Source: JAPXSY01 sp033812795 (GTDB taxonomy: Bacteria; Verrucomicrobiota; Kiritimatiellia; RFP12; UBA1067). From it: a stretch of 64,000 bases of DNA. Below the pieces are notes generated by a model. That model did not search any database. It saw only the letters and a program-made list of their open reading frames with translations, and was not told the origin of the DNA. Positions 1 through 8,442 of the stretch are shown here, piece after piece. The stretch's first letter is position 1. Every line of letters begins with the position of its first letter. The position numbers were made by a program, and so were the translations under genes. The DNA lies in contig JAPXSY010000009.1 in assembly GCA_033812795.1 (NCBI GenBank), forward strand, positions 1 to 64,000. The letters run 5' to 3'.

Positions 1-956
1 CGTCACGGCGGTTCACGGGGCTGAACGGATACAAGAAGCTGCTTGAGTGCGGGAACCTCGATGCCGTCATCATCAAGTCACCGCCCTGCTTCCACCCGCA
101 GCAGATCGCCGACGCCGTGGACGCCGGCAAGCATGTCTACGCGGCCAAGCCTGTGGCTGTTGACGCGCCCGGATGCCGGACCGTTGCGGAGTCGGGCAAA
201 CGGGCGACAAAGAACAAGCAGGTCGTTTTCGTGGATTTCCAACATCGCAACGATCCCTTCCTCCAGGAGACGGTGAAGCGGCTGCACGAGGGCGTGCTTG
301 GGAAGATCACCTTCGGCGAGGCCTTCAATCATTCGGGCGAGTGCGGCGTGAAGCCCGGACCGGACACGCCCGAGACGCGCCTCAAAAACTGGTTGCTCTA
401 CAAAGCGCTGTCCGGCGACTACATGGTGGAGATCAACATCCACTCGGTTGACATGATGCACTGGATGATGCAGAAGCCGCCGCTGAGCGCGATCGGGGCG
501 GGCGGGCGCATATCGAAAAGCCCGGTCGGTGACAACTGGGACTATCTCGGCGTTCTCTACCAGTACGCAAATGACGTGCCCGTGACTTTCACGTCTAAGC
601 GTTACAATGATGGCGCCGGCGAACAGGATAAGCATCAGATCGTTGAACTCTACGGCACCGACGGACGATTGCACACAAAATACGCCGGCAGGTGCATGAT
701 CCTCGGCCGGAATCCGTATAAAGGCGGTAAAACAACGACGCTTTACAGGGATGGCGCTGTCGCGAACATCGCCCTCTTCCATACGGCGGTCACCACGGGA
801 GACTACAGTAACTCAACCGTCGAGTATGGCGTCGAGAGCAACCTGATCGCCATCATGGGGCGCACGGCGGGCTACGAGAAACGGCTGGTCACGTGGGACG
901 AGATTCTCAAGTCGGACGACAAGATGGATTTGCAATTGGACGGCCTTAAGGCCTGA
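1..956 (+). CDS. Gfo/Idh/MocA family oxidoreductase, 5' end cut by window edge
   Basis: The frame is open from base 3, so the gene starts outside the window and its NAD(P)-binding Rossmann glycine motif is missing here. What remains is the end of the nucleotide-binding domain, including AAKPVAVD, which corresponds to the family's EKP segment whose lysine lies in the active site. The C-terminal substrate domain follows, with INIHSVDMMHWMM matching the helix that carries the catalytic histidine or aspartate. Members oxidise or epimerise sugars and cyclitols with NAD(P). The gene is followed after 20 bp by a second family member, and probably belongs to one operon with the next four genes. Family assignment is firm; the substrate cannot be read from sequence. 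Confidence 0.88.
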   Translation, partial: SRRFTGLNGYKKLLECGNLDAVIIKSPPCFHPQQIADAVDAGKHVYAAKPVAVDAPGCRTVAESGKRATKNKQVVFVDFQHRNDPFLQETVKRLHEGVLGKITFGEAFNHSGECGVKPGPDTPETRLKNWLLYKALSGDYMVEINIHSVDMMHWMMQKPPLSAIGAGGRISKSPVGDNWDYLGVLYQYANDVPVTFTSKRYNDGAGEQDKHQIVELYGTDGRLHTKYAGRCMILGRNPYKGGKTTTLYRDGAVANIALFHTAVTTGDYSNSTVEYGVESNLIAIMGRTAGYEKRLVTWDEILKSDDKMDLQLDGLKA

Positions 957-976
957 TGCGTTAGAGAGGAGAAACG

Positions 977-2101
977 ATGTCAGAGCGTAAACTCAGAGTC
1001 GCCGTGGTCGGCTGCGGCATGATTGCTAACTCGGCGCATGTCCCGGCTTGGCTGTCGCAGCCCGGAGCGGAGATTGTCGGGGTCGTGGACACGGATCTCG
1101 ACCGCGCGAAGACGCTGGCCGACAAACATGCGATTCCCGGCGTGTTTGACGACGTCGGCAACATGTTGAAGGAACTGTCCCCCGATGTTGTGTCGGTCTG
1201 CACGCCGGCTGGCAGCCACAGGGAACACGCCGAAGCGGCACTCCGCGCCGGTGCGCACGTCCTCTGCGAAAAGCCGCTGACGATTACCAGCCGGGATGCA
1301 GCCGACCTTTTTAAGGCGGCGCAAGAATCGGATCGGCACCTGCTGGTAGGACAGTCGATGCGCTTCTATAACCAGATCGCCGCCGCGAAGGCATTCGCCG
1401 CAGACGGGCAACTCGGCGACATCTACTGCGCGGATGTGGCGCGCATGCGCCGGCGCGGCATCCCGACCCATGGATCGTTCCATATCAAGGAGTTGTCGGG
1501 CGGCGGCGTGCTGTATGACCTCGGCGTGCACATGCTGGACACCGTGCTCTGGGTCATGGGGAACCCCAAGGTCGTGGCGGTCTCCGGTGCGACGTACTCC
1601 AAAATCGGCCCGCGCAATGAAAACCTGATCACCTCTTCGGTCGAGAGCGGTGCATTCGCCGGCGGCGTTTCGAGCGCGTCGTACGATGCCGCCACGTTCA
1701 ATGTGGAGGATTTTGCAAGCGCGTTTCTGCGGCTCGATAACGGCGGCACCATTCACCTCAAAGTCTGCTGGGCGGCGAACATCCCCGACAGCGCCGGCGG
1801 CGTGATGATTATGGGCACGGAGGGCGGACTGTCGTTTGACCCGCGCGTGCTGGATCTGCGCGTCATCAAAAACATGGGCCGGTACCAGGTCGATATCACG
1901 CCGAAAATCCTGCCCCCCGAGCCGAATCATCCCTTCTACGCGCACTGGCACATGATCGCGCATTTCGTCCGGGTGATTAAGGGCACGGAAGAAATCTGCG
2001 TGAAAAAAGAGGAGGCGCTGAACGTCATGCGCGCGCTGGAAGCGATCTATCAGTCGGCCAAAGAGGGTTGCGAGATACGTCTGGATCAAGCAGACGGGTA
2101 A
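977..2101 (+). CDS. Gfo/Idh/MocA family NAD(P)-dependent oxidoreductase
   Basis: Complete protein of 374 residues. The N-terminus has the Rossmann motif VVGCGMIANSAH, then CEKPLTI near residue 97 with the conserved active-site lysine. GGGVLYDLGVHMLDT carries the D-x3-H pair typical of the catalytic helix. A clear Shine-Dalgarno (AGGAG) lies 6-7 bases before the ATG. It sits between two other members of the family, just upstream of a glycyl-radical enzyme pair, which suggests successive oxidation or epimerisation steps on one sugar or cyclitol. It is a cytosolic enzyme with no export signal. The substrate is unknown. Confidence 0.92.
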   Translation: MSERKLRVAVVGCGMIANSAHVPAWLSQPGAEIVGVVDTDLDRAKTLADKHAIPGVFDDVGNMLKELSPDVVSVCTPAGSHREHAEAALRAGAHVLCEKPLTITSRDAADLFKAAQESDRHLLVGQSMRFYNQIAAAKAFAADGQLGDIYCADVARMRRRGIPTHGSFHIKELSGGGVLYDLGVHMLDTVLWVMGNPKVVAVSGATYSKIGPRNENLITSSVESGAFAGGVSSASYDAATFNVEDFASAFLRLDNGGTIHLKVCWAANIPDSAGGVMIMGTEGGLSFDPRVLDLRVIKNMGRYQVDITPKILPPEPNHPFYAHWHMIAHFVRVIKGTEEICVKKEEALNVMRALEAIYQSAKEGCEIRLDQADG

Positions 2102-2151
2102 TGACAGGGAGATGCGAAGATCATGCGTTTCTTGTGGAAAGGAGAATGGCG

Positions 2152-2290
2152 AGTCGGGAGCGCGGGCGTCCCCGCCCGCAACGACGTGTCTTGCAAAAAG
2201 CTGCCGCGCGTAGTTCTTGAGAACCAAACCGCGCATCTGAATCGCACATGGCCTTTCACCATGCGGGCGGGGACGCCCGCGCTCCCGACT
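2152..2290. repeat. Inverted repeat with 29-bp perfect arms in an intergenic region
   Basis: The arms 2152-2180 and 2262-2290 are exact reverse complements; the core is GCGGGCGTCCCCGCCCGC, itself nearly palindromic. About 81 bp lies between the arms. The element fills most of the 281-bp gap between two Gfo/Idh genes that would otherwise be tightly spaced. It resembles a REP or bacterial-interspersed-mosaic type element rather than a terminator, because no T-run follows. No gene is seen inside it. Confidence 0.8.
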
Positions 2291-2382
2291 GTGCTCCGCA
2301 CAAGACACGCACTCGACTCGCACACCCCTGTCACTAACCGACTGCACACCACAAACTGAAGGAAAGAACAAGGAGTTTTGAC

Positions 2383-3513
2383 ATGAGCAAAAAATACAGA
2401 GTTGGAATCATCGGTTTTGCGCATCCGCACATCAACCACGTGGCGTCGATGTTCGCCGCGCATCCGCAGGTCGAGATGGTCGCCTGCGCGGACACCGTGC
2501 CGCTGTGCCCGGAGTTGCGGAGCGTGCCGTACACCCGCGAATGGAACCGCAACAATGTCATGCGGCTGGCGAACATCACCCGATGCTATGATGACTACCA
2601 TGAGATGCTGGCAAACGAGAAGTTGGATATCGTGGCCATCAACTCCGAAAACAGTCAGCACCCCGATGTGGTCGAAGCTTGCGCGCGCGCAGGTGTCCAC
2701 GTCTGCGTGGAGAAGCCGATGGCCGTCTCGCTGTCGGACGCGCAACGGATGGTCAAGGCCTGCCGCGATGCGGGCACCACGCTGGTTGTCAATTGGCCGG
2801 CGACTTGGCTCCCGCATGCGCGCAAGGCCAAAGAACTGATTGATGCGGGTGCCATCGGCAAGCCTCTTGAAATCCATTACCGCGTGGGTCACTCCGGACC
2901 TTACGGACCGGGTGCCTCGCATAAAGGCGTCAGTGAGTCTGCCGAGCCGCTCACGGAGAAAGAACGCGCCGCAATCTGGTTGCACCAGAAAGACGCGGGC
3001 GGCGGTGCGACAATCGACCTGTGCTGCTATGGCGTGATGTACGGTTGCTGGTACACGGGCGACAGCGCCGTTTCCGCACAGGGCATCCGGCTCAACCTCG
3101 ACAGCGAATGGTGTGACGCCGACGACAACGGCATAATCCTCGTGCGTTTCCCGAGCGCCATCGCCGTCGCGCAGGGATCGTGGACGACCTTGGGCAAAGC
3201 GTATCTAACCGCCGGTCCCCTGATGCTGTTCGGTTCGAGCGGCGCACTCTCTTTTGAAATCTACGGTGAAAAACCGGTTGTGCAACTCACGCGGGGCGCC
3301 GGACATGATGTCGAGATCATTGAGCCAGACTCCCTGCCGGAAGGCCGCGCCACGCTGGCCGAAGCCTTCATCCATCATCTCGAAACCGGCGAGCCGCTCC
3401 ATGAGACCCTGAGCGCGGCGTTCAACCTCAAGATGACGGCGGCTCTCGATGCGGGTCTGCGGTCCGCAGCAAGCGGGCGCGTGGAAACCGTCAACGACAC
3501 AACCGAGTCGTAA
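2383..3513 (+). CDS. Gfo/Idh/MocA family oxidoreductase (third copy)
   Basis: Complete protein of 376 residues. It has the N-terminal Rossmann segment VGIIGFAHPHINHV, in which the usual glycine triplet is relaxed, and CVEKPMAV near residue 105 with the active-site lysine. GGATIDLCCYGVMYGCW occupies the position of the catalytic helix, with tyrosine where the two upstream copies have histidine. A good Shine-Dalgarno (AAGGAG) precedes the ATG. The gene lies 20 bp upstream of the glycyl-radical activase, so it is probably co-transcribed with it. The divergence among the three copies suggests different steps rather than duplication of one step. Substrate unknown. Confidence 0.9.
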   Translation: MSKKYRVGIIGFAHPHINHVASMFAAHPQVEMVACADTVPLCPELRSVPYTREWNRNNVMRLANITRCYDDYHEMLANEKLDIVAINSENSQHPDVVEACARAGVHVCVEKPMAVSLSDAQRMVKACRDAGTTLVVNWPATWLPHARKAKELIDAGAIGKPLEIHYRVGHSGPYGPGASHKGVSESAEPLTEKERAAIWLHQKDAGGGATIDLCCYGVMYGCWYTGDSAVSAQGIRLNLDSEWCDADDNGIILVRFPSAIAVAQGSWTTLGKAYLTAGPLMLFGSSGALSFEIYGEKPVVQLTRGAGHDVEIIEPDSLPEGRATLAEAFIHHLETGEPLHETLSAAFNLKMTAALDAGLRSAASGRVETVNDTTES

Positions 3514-3533
3514 CCGCTCAGGAGGCGTGACAC

Positions 3534-4367
3534 TTGAAAGGATGGGTGACAGACATCGTGCGGGGCTCTTTTCACGACGGCCCGGGCATCCGCACAGTCG
3601 TGTTTCTGCAGGGATGCCCGCTGCGCTGCGCGTGGTGCCACAATCCCGAAACGTGGAGCGCGCATCCCGTTCCGCTGTTTTATCCGAATCAGTGTCTGGG
3701 CTGCGGCGCATGCGGTGGCTTGGCGGAGAATGCGGATCGATGCCGGCTCGGCGCGCGCAGCCTGTCGTCGGTTGAACGGACGGTGGAAGAGGTCATGACG
3801 GTCATCCGCAAAGACCAACCGTTCTATGCACCGGAAGGCGGCGTGACCTTCACCGGCGGCGAGCCCTGCAGCCAGCCCGACTTTCTGCTGGCCTTGCTGG
3901 AGCAGTGCCGGGCGGAGGCCATCCCTACGGCCATTGAGACGAGCCTGCATGTCCCGGCGGACGTGCTGGAAAAAGTGTTGCCGCTTCTGGATGTACTGAT
4001 GGCGGACTTGAAACTGGTGGACCCCGAACGCCACCGCCGCGCGACGGGTGTATCCAACGACCTGATCTTGAAAAACTTTGCTGGATTGCGTACAACGCAA
4101 CTTCCGGTGATCGTTCGCACACCGTTGATCGCGGAGGTGAATGACGACGATGCGAACATCGAGCAGACGATCGAAATCCTGAAGCCGCTGAAAACGCTGG
4201 TTTACTACGAACTGTTGCGCTATCAGCCGCTGGGACAGGAAAAATACGTTGCGTTGGGGCGGAAAGCCCCGGCGTTCCAAGCGCCTTCGGATGAGCGTCT
4301 GCGCCGCCTGTGTCAGATCATTCAAGATGCAGAGATCCCGCTGGTTGTGGACGGAGTGAGAGCATGA
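3534..4367 (+). CDS. Glycyl-radical enzyme activating protein (radical SAM)
   Basis: A 277-residue PflA-type activase that uses S-adenosylmethionine and a 4Fe-4S cluster to place a radical on the partner's glycine. The motif CPLRCAWC (C-x3-C-x2-C) near residues 29-36 is the radical-SAM cluster site, preceded by DGPGIRTVVFLQG. A second cysteine group, CLGCGACGG, follows near residue 58; it is shorter than the two-cluster ferredoxin insert of many activases. TFTGGEP is the SAM-binding GGE region. Translation starts at TTG 3534, chosen because GGAGG stands 8 bases upstream and MKGWVTDIVRGSFHDG is the expected family N-terminus. The stop overlaps the start of the glycyl-radical enzyme (ATGA), implying translational coupling. 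Confidence 0.93.
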   Translation: MKGWVTDIVRGSFHDGPGIRTVVFLQGCPLRCAWCHNPETWSAHPVPLFYPNQCLGCGACGGLAENADRCRLGARSLSSVERTVEEVMTVIRKDQPFYAPEGGVTFTGGEPCSQPDFLLALLEQCRAEAIPTAIETSLHVPADVLEKVLPLLDVLMADLKLVDPERHRRATGVSNDLILKNFAGLRTTQLPVIVRTPLIAEVNDDDANIEQTIEILKPLKTLVYYELLRYQPLGQEKYVALGRKAPAFQAPSDERLRRLCQIIQDAEIPLVVDGVRA

Positions 4368-6478
4368 GATATTCAGAACAGATGCGGCGTTTGCGCGAAA
4401 CAAAGCTTCGGCAGACGGAGGAAAAGCGCCGCCGCCTGGGGCCGATGGACGAAGATGACTACGGCTGGGTGCTGCCGCCGGAGTCGCTGAAAGTGAACCT
4501 CCCCTGCCGCGACGCGAACGGATCGTTCCATGGCGTGCGGGCATGGGGCACGAACTTCCGTTACCTGATGGAAATCCATCCGGTCTACATCGATCCCGAC
4601 GACGCACTGGCCGGGCGCTGGATGTTCATGATGTCGCGCATGCGCACGAACTATCGCTTGGAGCTCTCGCCTTTCGGCTTTGATTACAGCCATCTGCGTC
4701 CGGGCCAGATTCTGTACGACATCACACCGGGTATCGGCAAGGACGCCCATTTCGCGCCGGACTACACCATCGGGTTAAAACTCGGCTGGGGCGGACTCCT
4801 GTCCAAGGTGCGTGAGCGGCGCGCACAAACACCGCTGTCGAATCATGAGAGCCAAGACCTCTACCTCGCCGAAGAGGATGCGATTCTCGGCGTACAGGAT
4901 CTGATCCGACGCACGGCGCAGGAGGCGGCGGCCAGAGGTCTGACGGAGTTGGCGCGCATCAACGAGCACCTGATTGAGCAACCCCCGCAAACGATGCGCG
5001 AGGCATGTCAATGGATCGCATGGTTCAACATCGCATCGCGCACCTACAACCGCGACGGTGCCGGAGGACAGTTGGACACGCTCCTGCTGCCCTACTATGA
5101 AAAGGACAAGGCCGATGGCTTGATCGATGATGAAGACGCGGTGTTCTATCTCTTCTGTCTGCTGCTCAACGATCCGCACTACTATCAGATCGGCGGACCC
5201 GACGCGAGCGGTGCCGACCAAACCTCCGCGCTGTCATATCTGATTCTACAGGCGGCGCGACTTCTGAAAAGCACCTGCAACATCACCATCCGCGTTCATG
5301 ACGGCCTGCCGGAAAAGCTGTTCGACGAAGGCGTGCGCTGCCTCGTGGAAAACAGGCAAGCCTACCCGCGCTTCTCCGGCGATGCGGCATTGTGCCGCGG
5401 CTTCGTTAAAAACGGCTACCCCATCGAACTGGCCCGGCGGCGGATCGCATTGGGTTGCAACTGGATGAGTTTGCCGGGGCTGGAATACTGCATGAACGAC
5501 CTGATAAAGGTGAACTTCGCTAAAGTGTTTGAGGTCGCATGGAAGGCCGCGCGGTACGAGTCTACGGAAGCGTTGTACCAGGCGTTTGCAGAGCATCTGC
5601 AAAAGGCCATCCAGATCACGGGGCAGGGCATCGCCTTCCACTTGGCGCACCAGTGGGAAAACGAACCGGAACTCTTGCTGAACCTGCTGTCGGTCGGCCC
5701 GATCGAGACCGGACTGGACGCCTCCCACGGCGGGGCGCAGTACTACAACATCGGGGTCGACGGCGCAGCGCTGGCGACCGTCGCGGATGCGTTCACCGCA
5801 CTGGAACAGCGGGTGGAACGCGAGAAGCTTCTGACCTTCGACGATGTTTTCAAAGCAACGGAGGCCAACTTCAATGATGCGCCACAGGTGCAAAGGCTCT
5901 TGTCGCTATCTGAAAAGTTCGGCAATTCCGAACGCGGCGACGCCTGGGCGCAACGGATCGTGCGCGATTTTACCGACAAGCTCCGGGCAGAGGCGAAGAA
6001 CATTCCATTCGTCAAACCGATCGTCCTGATCCCGGGGCTCTTCTCGTGGGCCGACACAGTGCGGCTCGGCAAGAGCGTGGGCGCACTGCCGAACGGCAGG
6101 TATGCAGGCGAACCGATCTCGCAGGGCGCGAACCCCAGTGTCGGCTTCCGGCGCGATGGAGCGGTCACGGCGATGGTCGCAGCCGTGGCAGCCGTACAAC
6201 CGGGCTACGGCAATACCGCACCGTTGCAATTGGATGTGGACTTCGGAAGCCTAGACACCGAACAGGCGGTGTCCTGCCTGAAAACGCTGATCCGCACACA
6301 CTTCGAACTGGGCGGGACGCTCATGAACATCAGCGTCGTTGACGAGCAACAGATTCTGGAAGCGAGCAAAAACCCCGAGGCCTATCCCGATCTGATTGTG
6401 CGCGTGACCGGCTTCACCGCCTACTTCGCCAACCTCTCGCCCGACTTCCGCAAACTCGTGCTCGAACGAATCGGATAG
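4364..6478 (+). CDS. Uncharacterised glycyl-radical enzyme (pyruvate formate-lyase family)
   Basis: The protein is 704 residues from ATG 4364, which overlaps the activase stop and has a GGAG-like Shine-Dalgarno; an in-frame ATG at 4310 lies inside the activase gene and is unlikely. The radical glycine is G683 in RVTGFTAYF, 22 residues from the C-terminus as usual. The candidate catalytic cysteine is C365 in ALGCNWMSLPG. Dehydratases, CutC and decarboxylases of this superfamily carry a GCVE-type loop, so the C-N-W context, lacking the glutamate two residues on, marks a different subfamily. With three Gfo/Idh dehydrogenases upstream, the likely substrate is an oxidised sugar or cyclitol, cut or dehydrated anaerobically. 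The reaction is unknown. Confidence 0.9.
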   Translation: MRYSEQMRRLRETKLRQTEEKRRRLGPMDEDDYGWVLPPESLKVNLPCRDANGSFHGVRAWGTNFRYLMEIHPVYIDPDDALAGRWMFMMSRMRTNYRLELSPFGFDYSHLRPGQILYDITPGIGKDAHFAPDYTIGLKLGWGGLLSKVRERRAQTPLSNHESQDLYLAEEDAILGVQDLIRRTAQEAAARGLTELARINEHLIEQPPQTMREACQWIAWFNIASRTYNRDGAGGQLDTLLLPYYEKDKADGLIDDEDAVFYLFCLLLNDPHYYQIGGPDASGADQTSALSYLILQAARLLKSTCNITIRVHDGLPEKLFDEGVRCLVENRQAYPRFSGDAALCRGFVKNGYPIELARRRIALGCNWMSLPGLEYCMNDLIKVNFAKVFEVAWKAARYESTEALYQAFAEHLQKAIQITGQGIAFHLAHQWENEPELLLNLLSVGPIETGLDASHGGAQYYNIGVDGAALATVADAFTALEQRVEREKLLTFDDVFKATEANFNDAPQVQRLLSLSEKFGNSERGDAWAQRIVRDFTDKLRAEAKNIPFVKPIVLIPGLFSWADTVRLGKSVGALPNGRYAGEPISQGANPSVGFRRDGAVTAMVAAVAAVQPGYGNTAPLQLDVDFGSLDTEQAVSCLKTLIRTHFELGGTLMNISVVDEQQILEASKNPEAYPDLIVRVTGFTAYFANLSPDFRKLVLERIG

Positions 6479-6615
6479 CCGTTTGAGGAACAGCATGCCA
6501 AAGATGAACTCCTCATACGGCTCTCCCGAAAAACAAAAACCCGCCAGATTTGAGCATGTCCCTTTCCCCGTCGCCGGGAAATCGAAAAATCTCCGCTCAC
6601 CCTCTTGACGCCATC

Positions 6616-6641
6616 TAACCGAACGGTTAAACTGGTATACA
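6616..6641 (+). promoter_or_regulatory. Possible operator palindrome next to an extended -10 element
   Basis: TAACCGAACGGTTA (6616-6629) is a perfect 6-2-6 palindrome. Seven bases on, TGGTATACA (6633-6641) resembles an extended -10. The palindrome would lie across the spacer and -35 region, as LacI- or TetR-type repressor sites often do. No good -35 hexamer is visible. This AT-rich patch is the only such stretch between the radical-enzyme operon and the secreted hydrolase gene. Confidence 0.4.
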
Positions 6642-6712
6642 ACTTTAAAAAACTTGTGTTTTTAACCCGCCCGCCCGTCCGGGAAGAGCCGGGCGTCGTC
6701 TTGGAGGAGAGG

Positions 6713-8380
6713 ATGACTTTTTTTCGTTCCGTTCTGACTGTTTCGGTCTTCTGTCTCATCGCCTTCGGTGCCCTGGCGCAACCCGCCCCCCGCCCCGCAT
6801 CCGACGCCCCCATGCCCGTGATCATCAACATGGCGGCAGACGGGGTGGTCAACTTCATAACCGGCCACTTTCGTAAAGAGGGAACCAACCGCGCCGTGGC
6901 CGAGGCGGCGATCGACAAAGAGGTGGACCAGTATGTGGGAACTGGGGTCTCCCACCTTTTCTGGAATGTCAACTACCAGCGTGTCGGGTATGACAGCAAA
7001 GCCTGGCCGAGCTACTGGGACGTTCCGGACCCGGAAACCCAAGTCACCGAATGGCCCCGCGGGTACTACCTGCTTCACAAGTTGGGCATCAACGACGTTT
7101 TCGCGCGCCTGATTCCCCGTTCCCGCGCCAAGGGCATCTCGCCCTGGATCTCGCTGCGCATGAATGATCACCACTATTTCAACGATTTCTCCCGCGTCAG
7201 CCCCCTGCTCTTCAACCATCCCGAGTTGCGCGTCAACCGCACCGGGCTCTTCAACTATACCCATCCCGAGGTGCGCGATCACTACATGAAGCTGATCGTC
7301 GAGGTGCTGACCCGTTACGACATCGATGGGTTGGAACTGGACTGGATGCGGACCCCCAACAACTTCCCGGAGCAGGAGCTGGACGCGGGGCGTGAACTGC
7401 TCACCGCATTCGTCCGCGAGGCGCGCCGCCATGCGCAGGCCGCAACGCAACGCCGGGGACACCCGGTCCACCTCGCGGTGCGCGTTCCGGCCACGCCGGA
7501 GTTCGCTGTCGCCGAGGGTCTGGACGCGGTCCGTTGGGCCCGGGAGGGTCTTGTGGACATGATCGTGGTCAGCGACTTCTGGGGCGGTTGCGGCGACTTT
7601 CCGATTGAACGCTGGCGCGCGCAGATCGGTCCCGACGGCGCTGCCTGCAAGCTGATCGCCTGCACCCAATGCACCTACCTGTGTGTGCCTAAGGGGTTCC
7701 AGTTTGTCAACAATATCGCAGCGCAACGCGGGTTTACCGCATCGATGGCTGACCGCGGTGCGGAAGGCATCTATCTCTTTAACCATTTCCATGCCGTCAC
7801 CGGCATCCAGCGTCTGCGCACCCCGGAAGGCAAATCTTTTGAGGAAGGCACGCTGGCCGATCTCTTTCGCGCCGCGGCCGACCGCAAGAGCGCCCCCGCC
7901 GGCCGCCGTATCCATCCTCTTGCAATCCACGATGGCCTGCCCGAAAAAACCGATTACCGTCCCGCGTTGCCTGCCCCGCTCGCCGTAAACAACCCGTCCG
8001 CATCCTTCCGGCTGCACATCGGTCCACGTCCTGCCGCAACCGCGGCCTGCCGCCTCTTCATCGGGTTGTACGCCACCAACGGTGTCGAAGCCGCACAGTT
8101 CGACGCGCGCGTCAACGGAACCGCATGCCAACCACTCCCCGACCTCCCCCGGCCCACGAAAGACGAATTTCTAAAACCCAAACCCGACAACTGGATGACG
8201 CCCCCCCGCCGCAACCTCAGCGAACTGGCCGGACGTGTCTTGGTTTTCGACGTGCCGACCGCATCCCTGACGCGTGGATACAACGCCATCGGGCTCACCC
8301 TGACCGGCGGCCTCCCCCAAAGCGTCACCTGGCTGGAACTCGTCATCGATCCTGAAGCGGGAAAACCCGTCGCACCCTGA
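6713..8380 (+). CDS. Secreted TIM-barrel glycoside hydrolase-like protein
   Basis: The protein is 555 residues from ATG 6713, which follows a strong GGAGGAGAGG Shine-Dalgarno; the frame is open further upstream, but no other start has such a site. Residues 1-23 form a signal peptide ending near AFGALAQ. The body resembles GHL10-like TIM-barrel hydrolases, with SPWISLRMNDHHYF near residue 143, YDIDGLELDWMR near 203 (acidic strand end) and AEGIYLFNHFH near 348. The last 150 residues look like a beta-sandwich. The barrel is clearly related to that of the protein at 10493-13090 (shared SPWI..RMND, DG.E.DW and PIERW.A). It is predicted to act outside the cytoplasm on plant or algal glycans; specificity unknown. 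Confidence 0.75.
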   Translation: MTFFRSVLTVSVFCLIAFGALAQPAPRPASDAPMPVIINMAADGVVNFITGHFRKEGTNRAVAEAAIDKEVDQYVGTGVSHLFWNVNYQRVGYDSKAWPSYWDVPDPETQVTEWPRGYYLLHKLGINDVFARLIPRSRAKGISPWISLRMNDHHYFNDFSRVSPLLFNHPELRVNRTGLFNYTHPEVRDHYMKLIVEVLTRYDIDGLELDWMRTPNNFPEQELDAGRELLTAFVREARRHAQAATQRRGHPVHLAVRVPATPEFAVAEGLDAVRWAREGLVDMIVVSDFWGGCGDFPIERWRAQIGPDGAACKLIACTQCTYLCVPKGFQFVNNIAAQRGFTASMADRGAEGIYLFNHFHAVTGIQRLRTPEGKSFEEGTLADLFRAAADRKSAPAGRRIHPLAIHDGLPEKTDYRPALPAPLAVNNPSASFRLHIGPRPAATAACRLFIGLYATNGVEAAQFDARVNGTACQPLPDLPRPTKDEFLKPKPDNWMTPPRRNLSELAGRVLVFDVPTASLTRGYNAIGLTLTGGLPQSVTWLELVIDPEAGKPVAP

Positions 8381-8389
8381 TTCGAGGTG

Positions 8390-8416
8390 TTCGTCAAAAT
8401 GTGAACGTGCTACAAT
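8390..8416 (+). promoter_or_regulatory. Weak sigma-70-type promoter before a beta-helix gene
   Basis: TACAAT at 8411-8416 matches 5 of 6 bases of the -10 consensus; the candidate -35 (TTCGTC, 8390-8395) is poor and the spacer is 15 bp. It lies 26 bp before the ATG at 8443 and could give this gene its own transcript in addition to read-through from upstream. Confidence 0.3.
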
Positions 8417-8442
8417 ACTGCAAATAATGAAAGGAGTGGGTC

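Noticed and set aside
980..2371. Long open frame on the minus strand (463 codons)
   Set aside because: It is antisense to a complete Gfo/Idh gene and runs into the inverted repeat; no recognisable domain.
6605..6641. Standard sigma-70 promoter from TTGACG to TATACA
   Set aside because: The spacer is 25 bp, far from 17; only the extended -10 and the palindrome are worth keeping.
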